Shown here: positions 54,893 through 63,678 of the stretch, in pieces
Layout: every line of letters starts with the position of its first letter
Numbering within the stretch: the stretch's first letter is position 1
Origin: Psychrobacillus sp. FSL K6-2836
GTDB taxonomy: Bacteria; Bacillota; Bacilli; Bacillales_A; Planococcaceae
Direction of reading: 5' to 3'
Length of the DNA: 64,000 nucleotides
Assembly (NCBI RefSeq): GCF_038003085.1
Contig: NZ_JBBOOM010000003.1
Coordinates: 1 to 64,000 of the forward strand
Position numbers and translations under genes: made by a program
The notes under the pieces: generated by a model
The model's database searches: none
Seen by the model: the letters and a program-made list of their open reading frames with translations, nothing else
Told to the model about the DNA's origin: nothing

Positions 54893-55076
54893 ATGAAACA
54901 GAAAGAAAATAAAGTTACATTAGATATTCAACATGAATTCTACCTCCAGGTTGCCAGCCAAATTTTACCGAAACTTACCGAAAAAAGAATATCGTGAATG
55001 CGGATGTGAAATTAAAGAACAACATAAATCATATCTATACGAATGTGAGCACTGTATGCGTACACATGAAGAGTAG
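54893..55076 (+). pseudogene. Small zinc-ribbon-type protein, frameshifted
   Basis: From ATG 54893 (AAAGGAG upstream) the frame reads MKQKENKVTLDIQHEFYLQV and stops after TEKRIS. Another frame continues with KKEYRECGCEIKEQHKSYLY and ends CEHCMRTHEE at TAG 55076. The CxC and CxxC pairs suggest a zinc-binding end. One extra or missing base near 54975 explains the break. The terminator at 55115-55170 follows. Confidence 0.6.
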
Positions 55077-55114
55077 ATAATATGGTTTCCGTATTAAAAA
55101 CGGAAGATAAAACT

Positions 55115-55170
55115 AAAAAAGGCATAAACAAAACTTTTTCAAAAGAAAAGTTTTGTTTATGCCTTTTTTT
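55115..55170 (+). terminator. Strong terminator after the zinc-ribbon-like pseudogene
   Basis: A stem of about 20 bp (AAAAGGCATAAACAAAAC with GTTTTGTTTATGCCTTTT) ends in seven T. Confidence 0.85.
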
Positions 55171-55292
55171 ACATCCAGACTGGTGTTCATTAACTGTGGA
55201 TGCTTTTTCATTTTAACGTGTGGATTGTGGAATTCTAATCTTCTGTGTAACAAAACTCGTCCCTTTCTGAACACGCCCCAATCCAAATGGAA

Positions 55293-55299
55293 AAGAGCG
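55293..55299. repeat. Target site duplication, left (AAGAGCG)
   Basis: The 7-base sequence AAGAGCG directly precedes the left end of the Tn552-like transposon and is repeated exactly after its right end at 63679-63685. Confidence 0.85.
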
Positions 55300-55591
55300 T
55301 GTCACTTTAGTTGGTACTTTGCACATTTTTAAAGCATTATTTTGCACCTAATATTCAAAATGAAACATTACAGTCTTTAAATCAAGTAAATTAATTACTG
55401 TGTCAGTTATTACCATTTAAGTTACAATAATATTAAGGGTATCCAGTATAAATTTCGACTACCGAATCTTCAACTAACGGGGCAGCATTCCTGTTTGAAA
55501 GTTATTCGGGGTCTTGCAGAAAAAAGAGCCCTCTAGTATGATGCTGAGTGTCAACGCACATTGACCCATCATCTACTAGGAGGACTCCTAA

Positions 55592-56869
55592 ATGCATTCT
55601 AAAATGAATAACAAAATTAATCAAGTGACTGAAAATACACTCGTCGTTGGCATGGACATTGCGAAGCGTGTGCATTACGCCTGTTTCGTCGATGAAAGAG
55701 GACGCGTGATAGAAAAAGCATTTGCGGTACATCAATCAAAAGAAGGTTTCGAAAGTTTGTATAAAAAGATTCGATTAACGATGAAAGAAACTCAGAAGAC
55801 AGAAGTAGTTGTTGGAATTGAACCTACGGGTCACTATTGGATGAATTTAGCGTATTTCTTAGATCAATATGGAATTCCACTCGTCATGGTCAATCCAATG
55901 CACGTCAAACGTTCTAAAGAACTGGACGATAATTTACCGACCAAGCATGATAAAAAAGATGCGCTAGTCATCGCTCGTTTAGTGAAAGATGGACGTTTTA
56001 GTTATCCACGTTTATTAAAAGACATAGATGCTGAATTGCGTATTGGTTCTACCCTTCGTTCCAAATTAACGGAGGACCTATCAAGTATTAAAAATCGAAT
56101 CATTCGTTGGTTGGATCGTTACTTTCCAGAGTTTACTCAAGTCTTTCCGTCTTTTGGGAAGATGGCACTTGCCACGCTGGAAAAGACTCCGTTGCCAAAG
56201 GATATTGAACGGAAAACCGCTGAACAGCTTGTGTTTCTCTACCGTCAGGTAGAGGGAATGAGAGTTCCACAGTTACCTAAAGCACAGCTTCTCATTGAGG
56301 CTGCGATAAAATCTATTGGACTGACAGAAGGAACAGAGATGGCCCGACGTGAAATCGCCACGCTCCTACGTCAGTATCGCTTATTAGAAAGCGAAATTGA
56401 ATCTTTAAACAATCAACTAGCCGAAATGGCTAAAATGACTATGGAATATGACCTACTTGCATCGGTTCCAGGTTTAGGAGATGCGACGATTGTTGATTTA
56501 CTTTCAGAAGTAGGAAGCTTTTCACTTTATGATAATCCACGCCAACTCATCAAACTAGCGGGATTAACATTACGTGAAAACTCATCTGGTCAGCATAAGG
56601 GGCAAAAACATATCTCCAAACGAGGAAGAAAAAGACTTAGATATATTCTTTTCAAAGTAATAGTACCACTCATTCGTCACAACGAAGCTTTCAAGCAACT
56701 TCATGAATATTACACCACACGCCAACAAAATCCCTTACGTGGAAAGCAATCAATGGTGGTATTGTGTGGTAAATTACTGAAGGTATTACATGGTATTTGT
56801 AAAAAGAAAGTCCGTTTTAACGAGAAACATATGATGAAAGACCTTTACTGTCTCGCAGAGGCAGCATAA
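55592..56869 (+). CDS. IS110-family transposase, copy B
   Basis: The product is 425 aa with an intact DEDD domain (VVGMDIAKRVHYACFVDE) and a C-terminal serine domain (KLAGLTLRENSSGQHKGQ). It is very similar to copy A at 40075, with scattered substitutions, so the two copies have diverged rather than being a very recent duplication. AGGAGGACTCCTAA precedes the ATG. It may be active. Confidence 0.9.
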   Translation: MHSKMNNKINQVTENTLVVGMDIAKRVHYACFVDERGRVIEKAFAVHQSKEGFESLYKKIRLTMKETQKTEVVVGIEPTGHYWMNLAYFLDQYGIPLVMVNPMHVKRSKELDDNLPTKHDKKDALVIARLVKDGRFSYPRLLKDIDAELRIGSTLRSKLTEDLSSIKNRIIRWLDRYFPEFTQVFPSFGKMALATLEKTPLPKDIERKTAEQLVFLYRQVEGMRVPQLPKAQLLIEAAIKSIGLTEGTEMARREIATLLRQYRLLESEIESLNNQLAEMAKMTMEYDLLASVPGLGDATIVDLLSEVGSFSLYDNPRQLIKLAGLTLRENSSGQHKGQKHISKRGRKRLRYILFKVIVPLIRHNEAFKQLHEYYTTRQQNPLRGKQSMVVLCGKLLKVLHGICKKKVRFNEKHMMKDLYCLAEAA

Positions 56870-57248
56870 ACAAATTCTTTTCATCGAACTATTCCAAGAA
56901 GGATGACACGGAGAAGCCAGCAACATAACTAAACTTAGACCAAGAGTCCCCGGGGCAGCTTAGCAGGCCTCTGCCTTATGAATAGACCGAACGAAGGAAT
57001 GTAAGCGCACTGACGCTAAGAGACATGGGAGGGTACGTCGTCATAAGTTTCGCAGAGATCCATTGTGCATCACATAGTGGAGAAAAAAGCTAATGATTTC
57101 CATTAGTTTTAGCGAAGCGTACGCTCAACTTGGTAATAAAATCTATAAATTCAAGACTCTGTTTATCAAAGAAAAGAAAAATATTTTTCTTAAATCACGA
57201 AGTGATGAAAACCGTTGATATCTCAATGTTTATAGAGGGAGTTTAGTT
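56870..57248 (+). ncRNA. Candidate IS110 bridge-RNA region (right end)
   Basis: This non-coding segment is strongly conserved with 39700-40074 and contains several short stems, among them GGCAG...CTGCC near 56955. It contains AACTAAACT near 56923, matching the inner right end, and GGGGCAGC, matching the left end. IS1111-group elements encode their guide RNA here. The exact RNA ends and loops are not determined. Confidence 0.5.
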
Positions 57249-57315
57249 GAAGAAAAAGGATTATTTTCTCGCCTTATAGAATTTATAGATATGTAAAATT
57301 ATTGGAGGGAAATAA

Positions 57316-57705
57316 ATGATTTTTGAAATAACTAATCAAGTCCGTGTTACTGATATTCAACAAGGACATAAGTGGTATGAAATTTTACTAAACAAAAAGC
57401 CTGATTTTATACCACACGATGGATTCGTCGAATGGGAAATCCTACCCGGTTGTTGGTTGCAAGTTGCTGAAGGAACTCCTTCGGAAGGTAGTGGACCTTT
57501 GCGTTTAGGGGTTACTAATATAATTGCTGAAAGAGATAGACTTGTAAAGGAGTTGGGAATTGAGAACTTTGAGATATTTTCTCGTGAAGAAGTCTCTGCA
57601 AAATGGGGGTCTTTCACTGACCCTTGGGGAAATCAACTGGGTTTCTTTGAGTATTTGGATAAGAAAGAAGAAAATGACCGTGTTAAAACGATTTTAGGAA
57701 TTTAA
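57316..57705 (+). CDS. VOC (glyoxalase/bleomycin-resistance fold) protein 1
   Basis: The product is 129 aa of the vicinal-oxygen-chelate fold. It has beta-alpha modules starting FEITNQVRVTDIQQGHKWYE and ending FTDPWGNQLGFFEY, the usual last strand. Metal ligand positions are only partly typical, so enzymatic function is uncertain; it could bind a small molecule. AGGGAAATAAATG initiates. It is the first plus-strand cargo gene after the IS110 copy. Confidence 0.7.
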   Translation: MIFEITNQVRVTDIQQGHKWYEILLNKKPDFIPHDGFVEWEILPGCWLQVAEGTPSEGSGPLRLGVTNIIAERDRLVKELGIENFEIFSREEVSAKWGSFTDPWGNQLGFFEYLDKKEENDRVKTILGI

Positions 57706-57748
57706 TCCAATTTAAAAACAAAGGCAATTTGGGATAAAAAATAAGTTT

Positions 57749-57833
57749 CTTATTCAACTAACGGGTGCTTTACTTCAAGAAGGAGTGCGGCCTTTTTTCT
57801 TATTGAACTAACGCAGCAGGTTAGTTTAATAAG
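57749..57833 (+). repeat. bcr-like repeat, copy 2
   Basis: CTTATTCAACTAACGGGTGC at the start and GGTTAGTTTAATAAG at the end enclose AAGAAGGAGTGCGGCC and TTATTGAACTAACGCAGC. It has the same structure as the copy at 1184-1266. A partial second unit (GGCAGGTTAGTTGAAC) follows at about 57915. Confidence 0.7.
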
Positions 57834-57958
57834 AAAAATTGATTTATGCTTATTTCAAATGGAAAGTAATTTAAATTTGGAACCTCTATTTTTTATAAAC
57901 GTATTAAAGTAAGTGGCAGGTTAGTTGAACTAGAAATTATAGATGAGGAGATAAAGGT

Positions 57959-58918
57959 ATGAGTGAAGACAACCTTAACCATCTAAGTGATGGTATCAGA
58001 CAAATTGAAAGTCAATTTAAAGAAAAAGTTGAACCGTTTCGTTCAGATTTGTGGCGATACTGTTATCGGCTTACCGGATCTCCTTGGGATGCAGAAGATT
58101 TAGTACAAGATACCATGCTGAAATCACTTTCAATCTTGGCAAAATTGTACCAGCCTGTTAAGACAAAATCTTATTTATTTCGGATTGCAACAAATCTCTG
58201 GATTGATCAACTAAGGAAGGGAAATGGCAGATTTACACTCTCTAACTATGAATTATTAATAGAGGATAAAACCACACAGAATGATTTTTTAGTAATGGAA
58301 AACTTGGAATTGCTTATACAACAACTTACCCCTATCCAATATGTTTCCTTACTATTAGCAGATGTATTTCTATTCAAAGGGAAAGAAATTGCAGAAATTT
58401 TAAATTCGAGTGAAAGTGCCGTACATACAAACTTAAGCAGGGCAAGGAGTACATTAAAACAAAAAGAAAAAGGAACAATCAAAGAAAGAAGCTCATACAT
58501 AAGAGAATTAAAACCATCTGAAACGTTTAAAGTTATGCTGAAAGGGCTGCGAAATAAAGATCCTAATTTAATTATCTCTGTATTAGACGACAACATAGTA
58601 ACCGACATTACACATTCCAGCTTGGAAATCGGGTTGGAAGAATTAAAGAAAAATTCTTTGAGGGATTGGAAAGAAGTTGTGGATAATCAGAACGTGATCG
58701 TTCCTCACTATATTGAATTATGGGGAAGGCCCGTCATTGTAGAATTGGAAAAGAAAGAAGATGCCCAATTATACTTGAACAACATCTACTTTTTGGAAGC
58801 GAGCAATACCAAGATAACATACTGGAAGTATTACTGTTTCTCATGGGATTTGATGAACTATGCTGCTGCTGAGTTGAACGTAAAATTAAATGCTAAATAT
58901 TTTTATCACATTTTTTAA
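57959..58918 (+). CDS. ECF-type RNA polymerase sigma factor with C-terminal SnoaL-like domain
   Basis: The product is 319 aa. Sigma region 2 (LWRYCYRLTGSPWDAEDLVQ; SYLFRIATNLWIDQLRKG) and region 4 (KGKEIAEILNSSESAVHTNL) are clear. The last 130 residues form a SnoaL/NTF2-like domain, as in ECF41-type or SigJ-like factors, which use it to control activity instead of a separate anti-sigma. A VOC gene lies downstream. It may turn on transposon cargo or host genes in response to a small molecule. AGGAGAT precedes the ATG. Confidence 0.8.
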   Translation: MSEDNLNHLSDGIRQIESQFKEKVEPFRSDLWRYCYRLTGSPWDAEDLVQDTMLKSLSILAKLYQPVKTKSYLFRIATNLWIDQLRKGNGRFTLSNYELLIEDKTTQNDFLVMENLELLIQQLTPIQYVSLLLADVFLFKGKEIAEILNSSESAVHTNLSRARSTLKQKEKGTIKERSSYIRELKPSETFKVMLKGLRNKDPNLIISVLDDNIVTDITHSSLEIGLEELKKNSLRDWKEVVDNQNVIVPHYIELWGRPVIVELEKKEDAQLYLNNIYFLEASNTKITYWKYYCFSWDLMNYAAAELNVKLNAKYFYHIF

Positions 58919-59005
58919 TATTCTTCGTAAGATTTTCCCTCTAAACTACGTTATATAGTTGAAGTTCCTTTACAGGATTTCAATTATTAGAGAAGGAGTG
59001 ATTGG

Positions 59006-59380
59006 ATGACTAGTCCAATTAGAAATCAAATAAACACAGTGTTTATCCATGTGAAAAATTTAGAGAGATCGGTCGAGTGGTATTGCCGTTTGCTCGGCCA
59101 GGAGTATGAACCTTCTGAAATTATAAGACCGGTTTACAATCTGAAAATCAATCATTTCACAGGATTGACTTTGGATGCAGGACCCGAAGGAGAAATAAAG
59201 GAAGTAGAGGCACTCCCCTATCCTTTGTTCAACTTTCATACGGATCAAATTCAGGATGCTTATGCATATGTGGAAGAACTGAATTATGAAATTGCTTCAG
59301 AAATTGTTCAATTTGATGATTTTGCATTTTTTACAGTTTTAGATCCGGACAAAAATACAGTGATGGTTTGTACAGGTTAA
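59006..59380 (+). CDS. VOC protein 2
   Basis: The product is 124 aa, with the VOC motif order FIHVKNLERSVEWYCRLLGQ and FFTVLDPDKNTVMVC. The conserved His and Glu metal positions of glyoxalase enzymes are partly present. It follows the sigma-factor gene by 88 bases with GAAGGAG upstream and may be in its regulon. Small-molecule binding or detoxification is likely; the ligand is unknown. Confidence 0.7.
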   Translation: MTSPIRNQINTVFIHVKNLERSVEWYCRLLGQEYEPSEIIRPVYNLKINHFTGLTLDAGPEGEIKEVEALPYPLFNFHTDQIQDAYAYVEELNYEIASEIVQFDDFAFFTVLDPDKNTVMVCTG

Positions 59381-59476
59381 ATAAAAGATATTGCATGCGC
59401 TAATCTGAAAATGGTTGGCGCATTTTTTGTAGAAACAGTTTATATGCTAATAAAAGGAAGTTTGTGAATAAATGTA

Positions 59477-59557
59477 CTTAAACTAACGGGTGCTTTACTT
59501 CAAGAAGGAGTAAAGCCTTTTTCTTATTTAACTAAAGACGCAGTTTAGTTGAATAAG
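59477..59557 (+). repeat. bcr-like repeat, copy 3
   Basis: CTTAAACTAACGGGTGC to GTTTAGTTGAATAAG, with the same AAGGAGTAAAGCC and CTTATTTAACTAAAG arms as the other copies. Half units are seen near 60487-60520. Confidence 0.7.
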
Positions 59558-59693
59558 AAGGATTTTTTATGGTTGTGTTGAATAAGTTAATATATGTAAA
59601 TTATTGAACAAAGGGGATGCTTTACTTTCAATCTGAAGGTGGGTGGCACTTTTTGAAAGAATGTCAAAAGTAAGCCGTTAAGGAGGGGTAGGT

Positions 59694-60128
59694 ATTCCTA
59701 AGATTAAGAAGAGGTTTTTACCTTTATTTATTTATATTCCTTTGATAACAATACTTCTTTTAACATTGAAGACCAACTTCAATTTGACTGGTTATAATTA
59801 TTACTTGGATGAAGAAACGATGAAGTTAACGATTGAAGAGGGCTTCGTAAAAAAAGAAACGTACAATGTGCAAGATTCTCCAATTCAAGCGATAAAAGTA
59901 ATGTTGCCAATTAACAAAGCATATGACATGTGGGGACTTACTATCTTAATATCCTCGCTTTTTATTACAGGCTTTTTCTTATTATTTTTTAAACCTTCGA
60001 TACCAAGGAAAAATGTGAAATTGTATGTCACCGTATATTTTATATTCCTTACCATCTTTATTATTTGGGATATTTACGTACACAAAGAAATTATTAAGGA
60101 AATATCAAATGCTCTAAATAGTTTATAA
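59694..60128 (+). CDS. Small membrane protein, possible ATT start
   Basis: The product would be 144 aa if it starts at ATT 59694, 5 bases after AAGGAGGGG. A TTG at 59742 exists but has no site and would cut the first membrane helix (PLFIYIPLITILLLTLK). It has three helices, at residues 8-26, about 80-98 and 108-126. An outer loop contains YNYYLDEETMKLTIEEGF. I do not recognise the family. The rare start may be a mutated ATG. Confidence 0.55.
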   Translation: MPKIKKRFLPLFIYIPLITILLLTLKTNFNLTGYNYYLDEETMKLTIEEGFVKKETYNVQDSPIQAIKVMLPINKAYDMWGLTILISSLFITGFFLLFFKPSIPRKNVKLYVTVYFIFLTIFIIWDIYVHKEIIKEISNALNSL

Positions 60129-60249
60129 AGATAGAATGACCTTTATTTTTCAAAATGGTGTTCCATATTTTTTTACCTAACGGAGTGCTTTAGCAGAACA
60201 AGACATATGGGTTATCATGGTGATAGGAAGTTGTATAGGGGGTGTCTAA

Positions 60250-60495
60250 ATGATGTTGTTCCTTCAAGCATTTATTGGTTCAATTGTAATTCATGTAGTC
60301 TATTTTTTCGGTATGATGTTAGTCGGTTATATTAAAACAAGAAATTATAAACCAGATTTTGCAAGTGCTTGGGATAATGTAGAGACACTTCAAAGTGAAG
60401 TGGTTTTTAGTAAGGTTAATTCGCATTTTCTTTACCTATTCACATTTGTAGGAGTAGCTATACTATGTGGAATTATAATAAAATTCTTCAACTAA
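60250..60495 (+). CDS. Small two-helix membrane protein
   Basis: The product is 81 aa. Helix 1 is residues 3-27 (FLQAFIGSIVIHVVYFFGMM) and helix 2 is residues 58-80 (HFLYLFTFVGVAILCGIIIK), with a polar loop between. AGGGGG lies before ATG 60250. The family is unknown. It lies downstream of another membrane-protein gene and may be co-transcribed. Bcr-like repeat remains follow. Confidence 0.55.
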   Translation: MMLFLQAFIGSIVIHVVYFFGMMLVGYIKTRNYKPDFASAWDNVETLQSEVVFSKVNSHFLYLFTFVGVAILCGIIIKFFN

Positions 60496-60727
60496 CGGGT
60501 GCTTTAGTTTAAGATTCGGAAACCGAAATAAAATGGCGACGTTCAGTAAATCTGAATATTGCCATTTTTTGTATATACTCAATCTCAAAAACGATAGTTA
60601 TTGAGATCTTTTATTTTGTCTTCATTTTGAGGAGAATCATAGGTAATTTGTGTATCAGAATATTGCTCAAAATCTATGTATCATTAACTACCGTTTATGG
60701 TATATTTTATCTAGAGGTGGCTAAAAA

Positions 60728-61300
60728 ATGAGTTCATACATTTACGGGTATGCCCGAGTGAGTACTCGGCAACAAGAATTGGATCGACAGTTAGATTTAT
60801 TGAAGGAATACAATTGCAATGAAATCTTAACGGAGAAAATGTCTGGTACAAAATCAGATCGACCAGAGTTAAATCGGTTAAAAGACAAATTACGTCCTGG
60901 CGATGTGGTAATTGTGGAAAGCTTCTCACGATTAGGAAGAAGCACAAAGGATTTAATTGACTTGGTGAATTATTTCGAGGAAATCAATGTAAAGCTTATA
61001 AGTATTAAAGAAAAATTTGATATGTCTACTCCTCAGGGGAAATTGATGATGACAGTGTTCCAAGCATTTAGTCAGTTTGAACGTGATTTGATTGTGCAGC
61101 GTACAAAAGAAGGGTTAAAAAGTGCTCGGGCTCGTGGACGTAAAGGTGGTCGACCACAAGTCAATGAGAAAGAAATTAGAAAGGCTATTAACCTGTATAA
61201 AACCGAGCAATATAGTGTGAAGGAAATTGTTGAAATGACGGGTATTAGTAGAGCCACGTTGTATCGCTATGTAGAGAAAGAAAAAATAGAAACGAGATGA
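60728..61300 (+). CDS. Serine resolvase of the Tn552-like element (Bin type)
   Basis: The product is 190 aa. The catalytic serine is in YGYARVSTRQQELDRQL (near residue 12). The conserved FSRLGRSTKDLIDLV and AFSQFERDLIVQRTKEGL blocks are present. A C-terminal helix-turn-helix contains YSVKEIVEMTGISRATLYRY. The length equals that of Tn552 BinL. It resolves cointegrates at a res site expected just upstream (60590-60720). Its end overlaps the frame of the transposase region. Confidence 0.9.
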   Translation: MSSYIYGYARVSTRQQELDRQLDLLKEYNCNEILTEKMSGTKSDRPELNRLKDKLRPGDVVIVESFSRLGRSTKDLIDLVNYFEEINVKLISIKEKFDMSTPQGKLMMTVFQAFSQFERDLIVQRTKEGLKSARARGRKGGRPQVNEKEIRKAINLYKTEQYSVKEIVEMTGISRATLYRYVEKEKIETR

Positions 61301-61338
61301 GTTGTTGCTGTGCAAATCTGGAAGAAGGAGTGCTTTGT

Positions 61339-62772
61339 ATGAACAATGAACCAGCCCCGTTAACTTCTTATTCTGAAGAACAAAGAAAAACAGCTGTTCA
61401 AAAGTTTCGTATCATTGAGCCTTACTTGATTGGCGAAAAGAAGTTGAACACGATTGTTGGAGAGACTGGATTCGCTAAACGCACGCTTCATTATTGGATA
61501 AAAGCATATGAACTGTATGGATTATGCGGATTAATTCGCCAAAAACGTTGCGATGCCAATCACTTTAAACTGGAAAAAGAAGTAGTATCGGAAGTTGAGC
61601 AGTTGATTTACCAATATCCTAAAAACTCACTTACATCAATTCACCGTAAAATCTGTTCCATCTGTGAAGAAAAACAATGGCAGAGACCAAGTTATGCCCA
61701 AGTTTATGCAATAGCCAAATCTCTTTCATCAGCGGCCAAGACATTAGCTACTGACGGGACAAAAGCATATAAAAATCAATACGATTTAATCTATCGTCGA
61801 GAAGCCAATTACCCAAACGAGTTTTGGCAGGCCGATCACACATTATTAGATATTGTTTTAATGAATGAAAAAGGAAAAGATGAACGACCATGGCTAACAA
61901 TCATTTTGGATGAGTACAGTAGATCAATTGCTGGTTATTTTTTATCCTTTCAGGCGCCTTCAGCCATTCAAACAGCTTTAGCCCTGCACCAAGCAGTATG
62001 GCGAAAGAGTCATCAAGATTGGAGCATTTGTGGTATTCCAGAACATTTTTATACAGACCATGGCAGTGATTTTACATCAAAGCATTTAGAGCAAGTTGCC
62101 ATTGATTTAAAAATCAATCTTGTATTCTCGACTGTTGGTGTCCCAAGAGGTAGAGGGAAAATTGAACGCTTCTTTTTAACGGTGAATCAATTGTTTTTAC
62201 AGGACTTGCCCGGTTATATACACAACAAAAAATCCGAACCCCTCCTCTCCCTACATGAACTAGATGCAAAACTAGAAACCTTTATAATCAATGTTTACCA
62301 TCAACGTGTGCATGGAACGACAAAACAAGAGCCAATGACGCGATGGAACCAGTCTGGATTTTTGCCGAATATGCCAGAAAGCTTAGAGCAACTTGACTTA
62401 TTATTATTAAAAGTTGCCAAAGCGAGAAAAGTACACTCAGACGGAATACACTTTCAAGGGCTAAGGTATACAGAACCGAATCTCGCTGCCTTTGTTGGGG
62501 AAACGGTTGTCATTCGTTACGATCCACGAGACCTTGCGGAAATAAGAGTATTTTATAATGACCGTTATTTATGTACAGCCATTTCACCTGAAATAGCCGA
62601 TTACACAGTAGACTTAAAAGAGATTGTTGCGGCTAGAAACAACCGAAAACGCACGTTACAGAAACAAATCACACCTGAGAAAACAGTAATTGAAGAGATC
62701 GTTGAGTCTAAACAATTTGAAACAAGTTCAGAGAAACCAAAGTCAAACTTGAAGAGGTATTTCAATGAATAG
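61339..62772 (+). CDS. DDE transposase of Tn552/TnsB/Mu type
   Basis: The product is 477 aa from ATG 61339 after GAAGGAG; the longer frame from 61297 overlaps the resolvase. An N-terminal helix-turn-helix (LNTIVGETGFAKRTLHYWIK) is followed by the DDE core: FWQADHTLLDIVL, FYTDHGSDFTSKHLEQVA and GRGKIERFFLTVNQ. It matches the size of Tn552 p480. It acts with the ATPase encoded next to insert the element, giving short target repeats. Confidence 0.9.
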   Translation: MNNEPAPLTSYSEEQRKTAVQKFRIIEPYLIGEKKLNTIVGETGFAKRTLHYWIKAYELYGLCGLIRQKRCDANHFKLEKEVVSEVEQLIYQYPKNSLTSIHRKICSICEEKQWQRPSYAQVYAIAKSLSSAAKTLATDGTKAYKNQYDLIYRREANYPNEFWQADHTLLDIVLMNEKGKDERPWLTIILDEYSRSIAGYFLSFQAPSAIQTALALHQAVWRKSHQDWSICGIPEHFYTDHGSDFTSKHLEQVAIDLKINLVFSTVGVPRGRGKIERFFLTVNQLFLQDLPGYIHNKKSEPLLSLHELDAKLETFIINVYHQRVHGTTKQEPMTRWNQSGFLPNMPESLEQLDLLLLKVAKARKVHSDGIHFQGLRYTEPNLAAFVGETVVIRYDPRDLAEIRVFYNDRYLCTAISPEIADYTVDLKEIVAARNNRKRTLQKQITPEKTVIEEIVESKQFETSSEKPKSNLKRYFNE

Positions 62773-63574
62773 TACACAACCCTTTATTGAGACAAAAGAG
62801 TATAAACGGTTCGTGGAATTTTGTGAGGCCTGTATCAAGTATAAATATATAGGCATTTGCTATGGTCTGCCTGGTGTGGGAAAAACTCTATCTTCGAGAC
62901 ACTATTCAAATTGGGACTACGCTGATAGACAAATAAATTATAAAGCTGGCGACAAAGTAAGGATAGATACAGATGATCGGATACTAAACTGTCATACTCT
63001 TTTTTATACCGCGCCAGCTATTAGAGCATCCAAGTTAACTGCAGAACTTGATATACTAGGTGCTAAATTAAATTTGGTGAAGTCTAAATATAATGAAAAA
63101 ACATATGGCATAGAAAAATATACAACAAATTTTTATGAAGGTATTCACTTGATTATTGTCGATGAAATTGATCGCTTAAAATTACAAGATTTAGAACAAC
63201 TTCGTGATATCTATGATCAACGTAACCTAGCCATAGTATTCATTGGAATGCCAGGGATAGAAAAACGATTAGCACGTTACCCGCAACTTTACTCTCGCAT
63301 TGGTTTTGCGCACGAATTTCAAAAGCTTAGTAAAGACGAGATGCACCATATCTTAGAATACAAATGGGATGAACTTGATATCTCTATTAAAAAAGAGAAT
63401 TTCTCCGATTATGAGGCGCTCACAAGTATCATGAAAGTCACAAATGGAAATTTCAGACTCATTCATCGGCTATTTACTCAGATGGAACGTATTCTTGAAA
63501 TCAATCACCTGACATCCATTACCTCAGAGGTCGTAGAAGCTGCACGAAATAGCTTAGTGATTGGACGTAAATAA
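62765..63574 (+). CDS. Transposition AAA ATPase (Tn552 p271/TniB/TnsC type)
   Basis: The product is 269 aa, overlapping the transposase by 8 bases. Walker A is CYGLPGVGKTLSSRHY near residue 35 and Walker B is LIIVDEIDRLK near 130. An arginine-rich sensor region (ERIL; YSRIGFAHEFQKL) follows. It is the size of Tn552 p271 and should bind DNA and direct the transposase to targets, perhaps to resolution sites. Confidence 0.9.
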   Translation: MNSTQPFIETKEYKRFVEFCEACIKYKYIGICYGLPGVGKTLSSRHYSNWDYADRQINYKAGDKVRIDTDDRILNCHTLFYTAPAIRASKLTAELDILGAKLNLVKSKYNEKTYGIEKYTTNFYEGIHLIIVDEIDRLKLQDLEQLRDIYDQRNLAIVFIGMPGIEKRLARYPQLYSRIGFAHEFQKLSKDEMHHILEYKWDELDISIKKENFSDYEALTSIMKVTNGNFRLIHRLFTQMERILEINHLTSITSEVVEAARNSLVIGRK

Positions 63575-63580
63575 ATGAAG

Positions 63581-63619
63581 AAACCCAGCTAATTTTCTAG
63601 TAGATAGTTAGCTGGGTTT
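63581..63619 (+). terminator. Terminator of the transposition operon
   Basis: AAACCCAGCTAA pairs with TTAGCTGGGTTT, followed by a T-run. It lies 7 bases after the ATPase stop codon and just inside the right end of the transposon. Confidence 0.85.
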
Positions 63620-63678
63620 TAACGTTTTCAGTGCAAAATAGCACTTAAAACTAGTGCAATTAATACCCTAAAGTGACA

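Larger units (their letters stand above)
55477..57248 (+). mobile_element. IS110-family element (IS1111 group), copy B
   Basis: The left end is near GGGGCAGCATTCC (55479) and the right end near GGGAGTTTAGTT (57248). The flanks TTCAACTAA and TTAGTTGAA are inverted, as expected for insertion into the palindrome of a bcr-like repeat. The 370 bases after the transposase are conserved with copy A and are a candidate bridge-RNA region. An 8-base GGGGCAGC string of the left end recurs inside this region at 56952-56959. Confidence 0.8.
55300..63678 (+). mobile_element. Tn552-like transposon, complete
   Basis: The 8.4-kb element has inverted ends TGTCACTTTAG (55300-55310) and CTAAAGTGACA (63668-63678). 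Each end has two TTGCAC motifs at offsets 19 and 42 from the tip (55319 and 55342; 63654 and 63631 on the other strand), which are probable transposase sites. It carries its own resolvase, a DDE transposase and an AAA ATPase of Tn552 sizes. Cargo includes an IS110 copy, two VOC genes, an ECF sigma factor and membrane proteins. It lies upstream of a resolvase gene, probably in that gene's res site. Confidence 0.85.
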
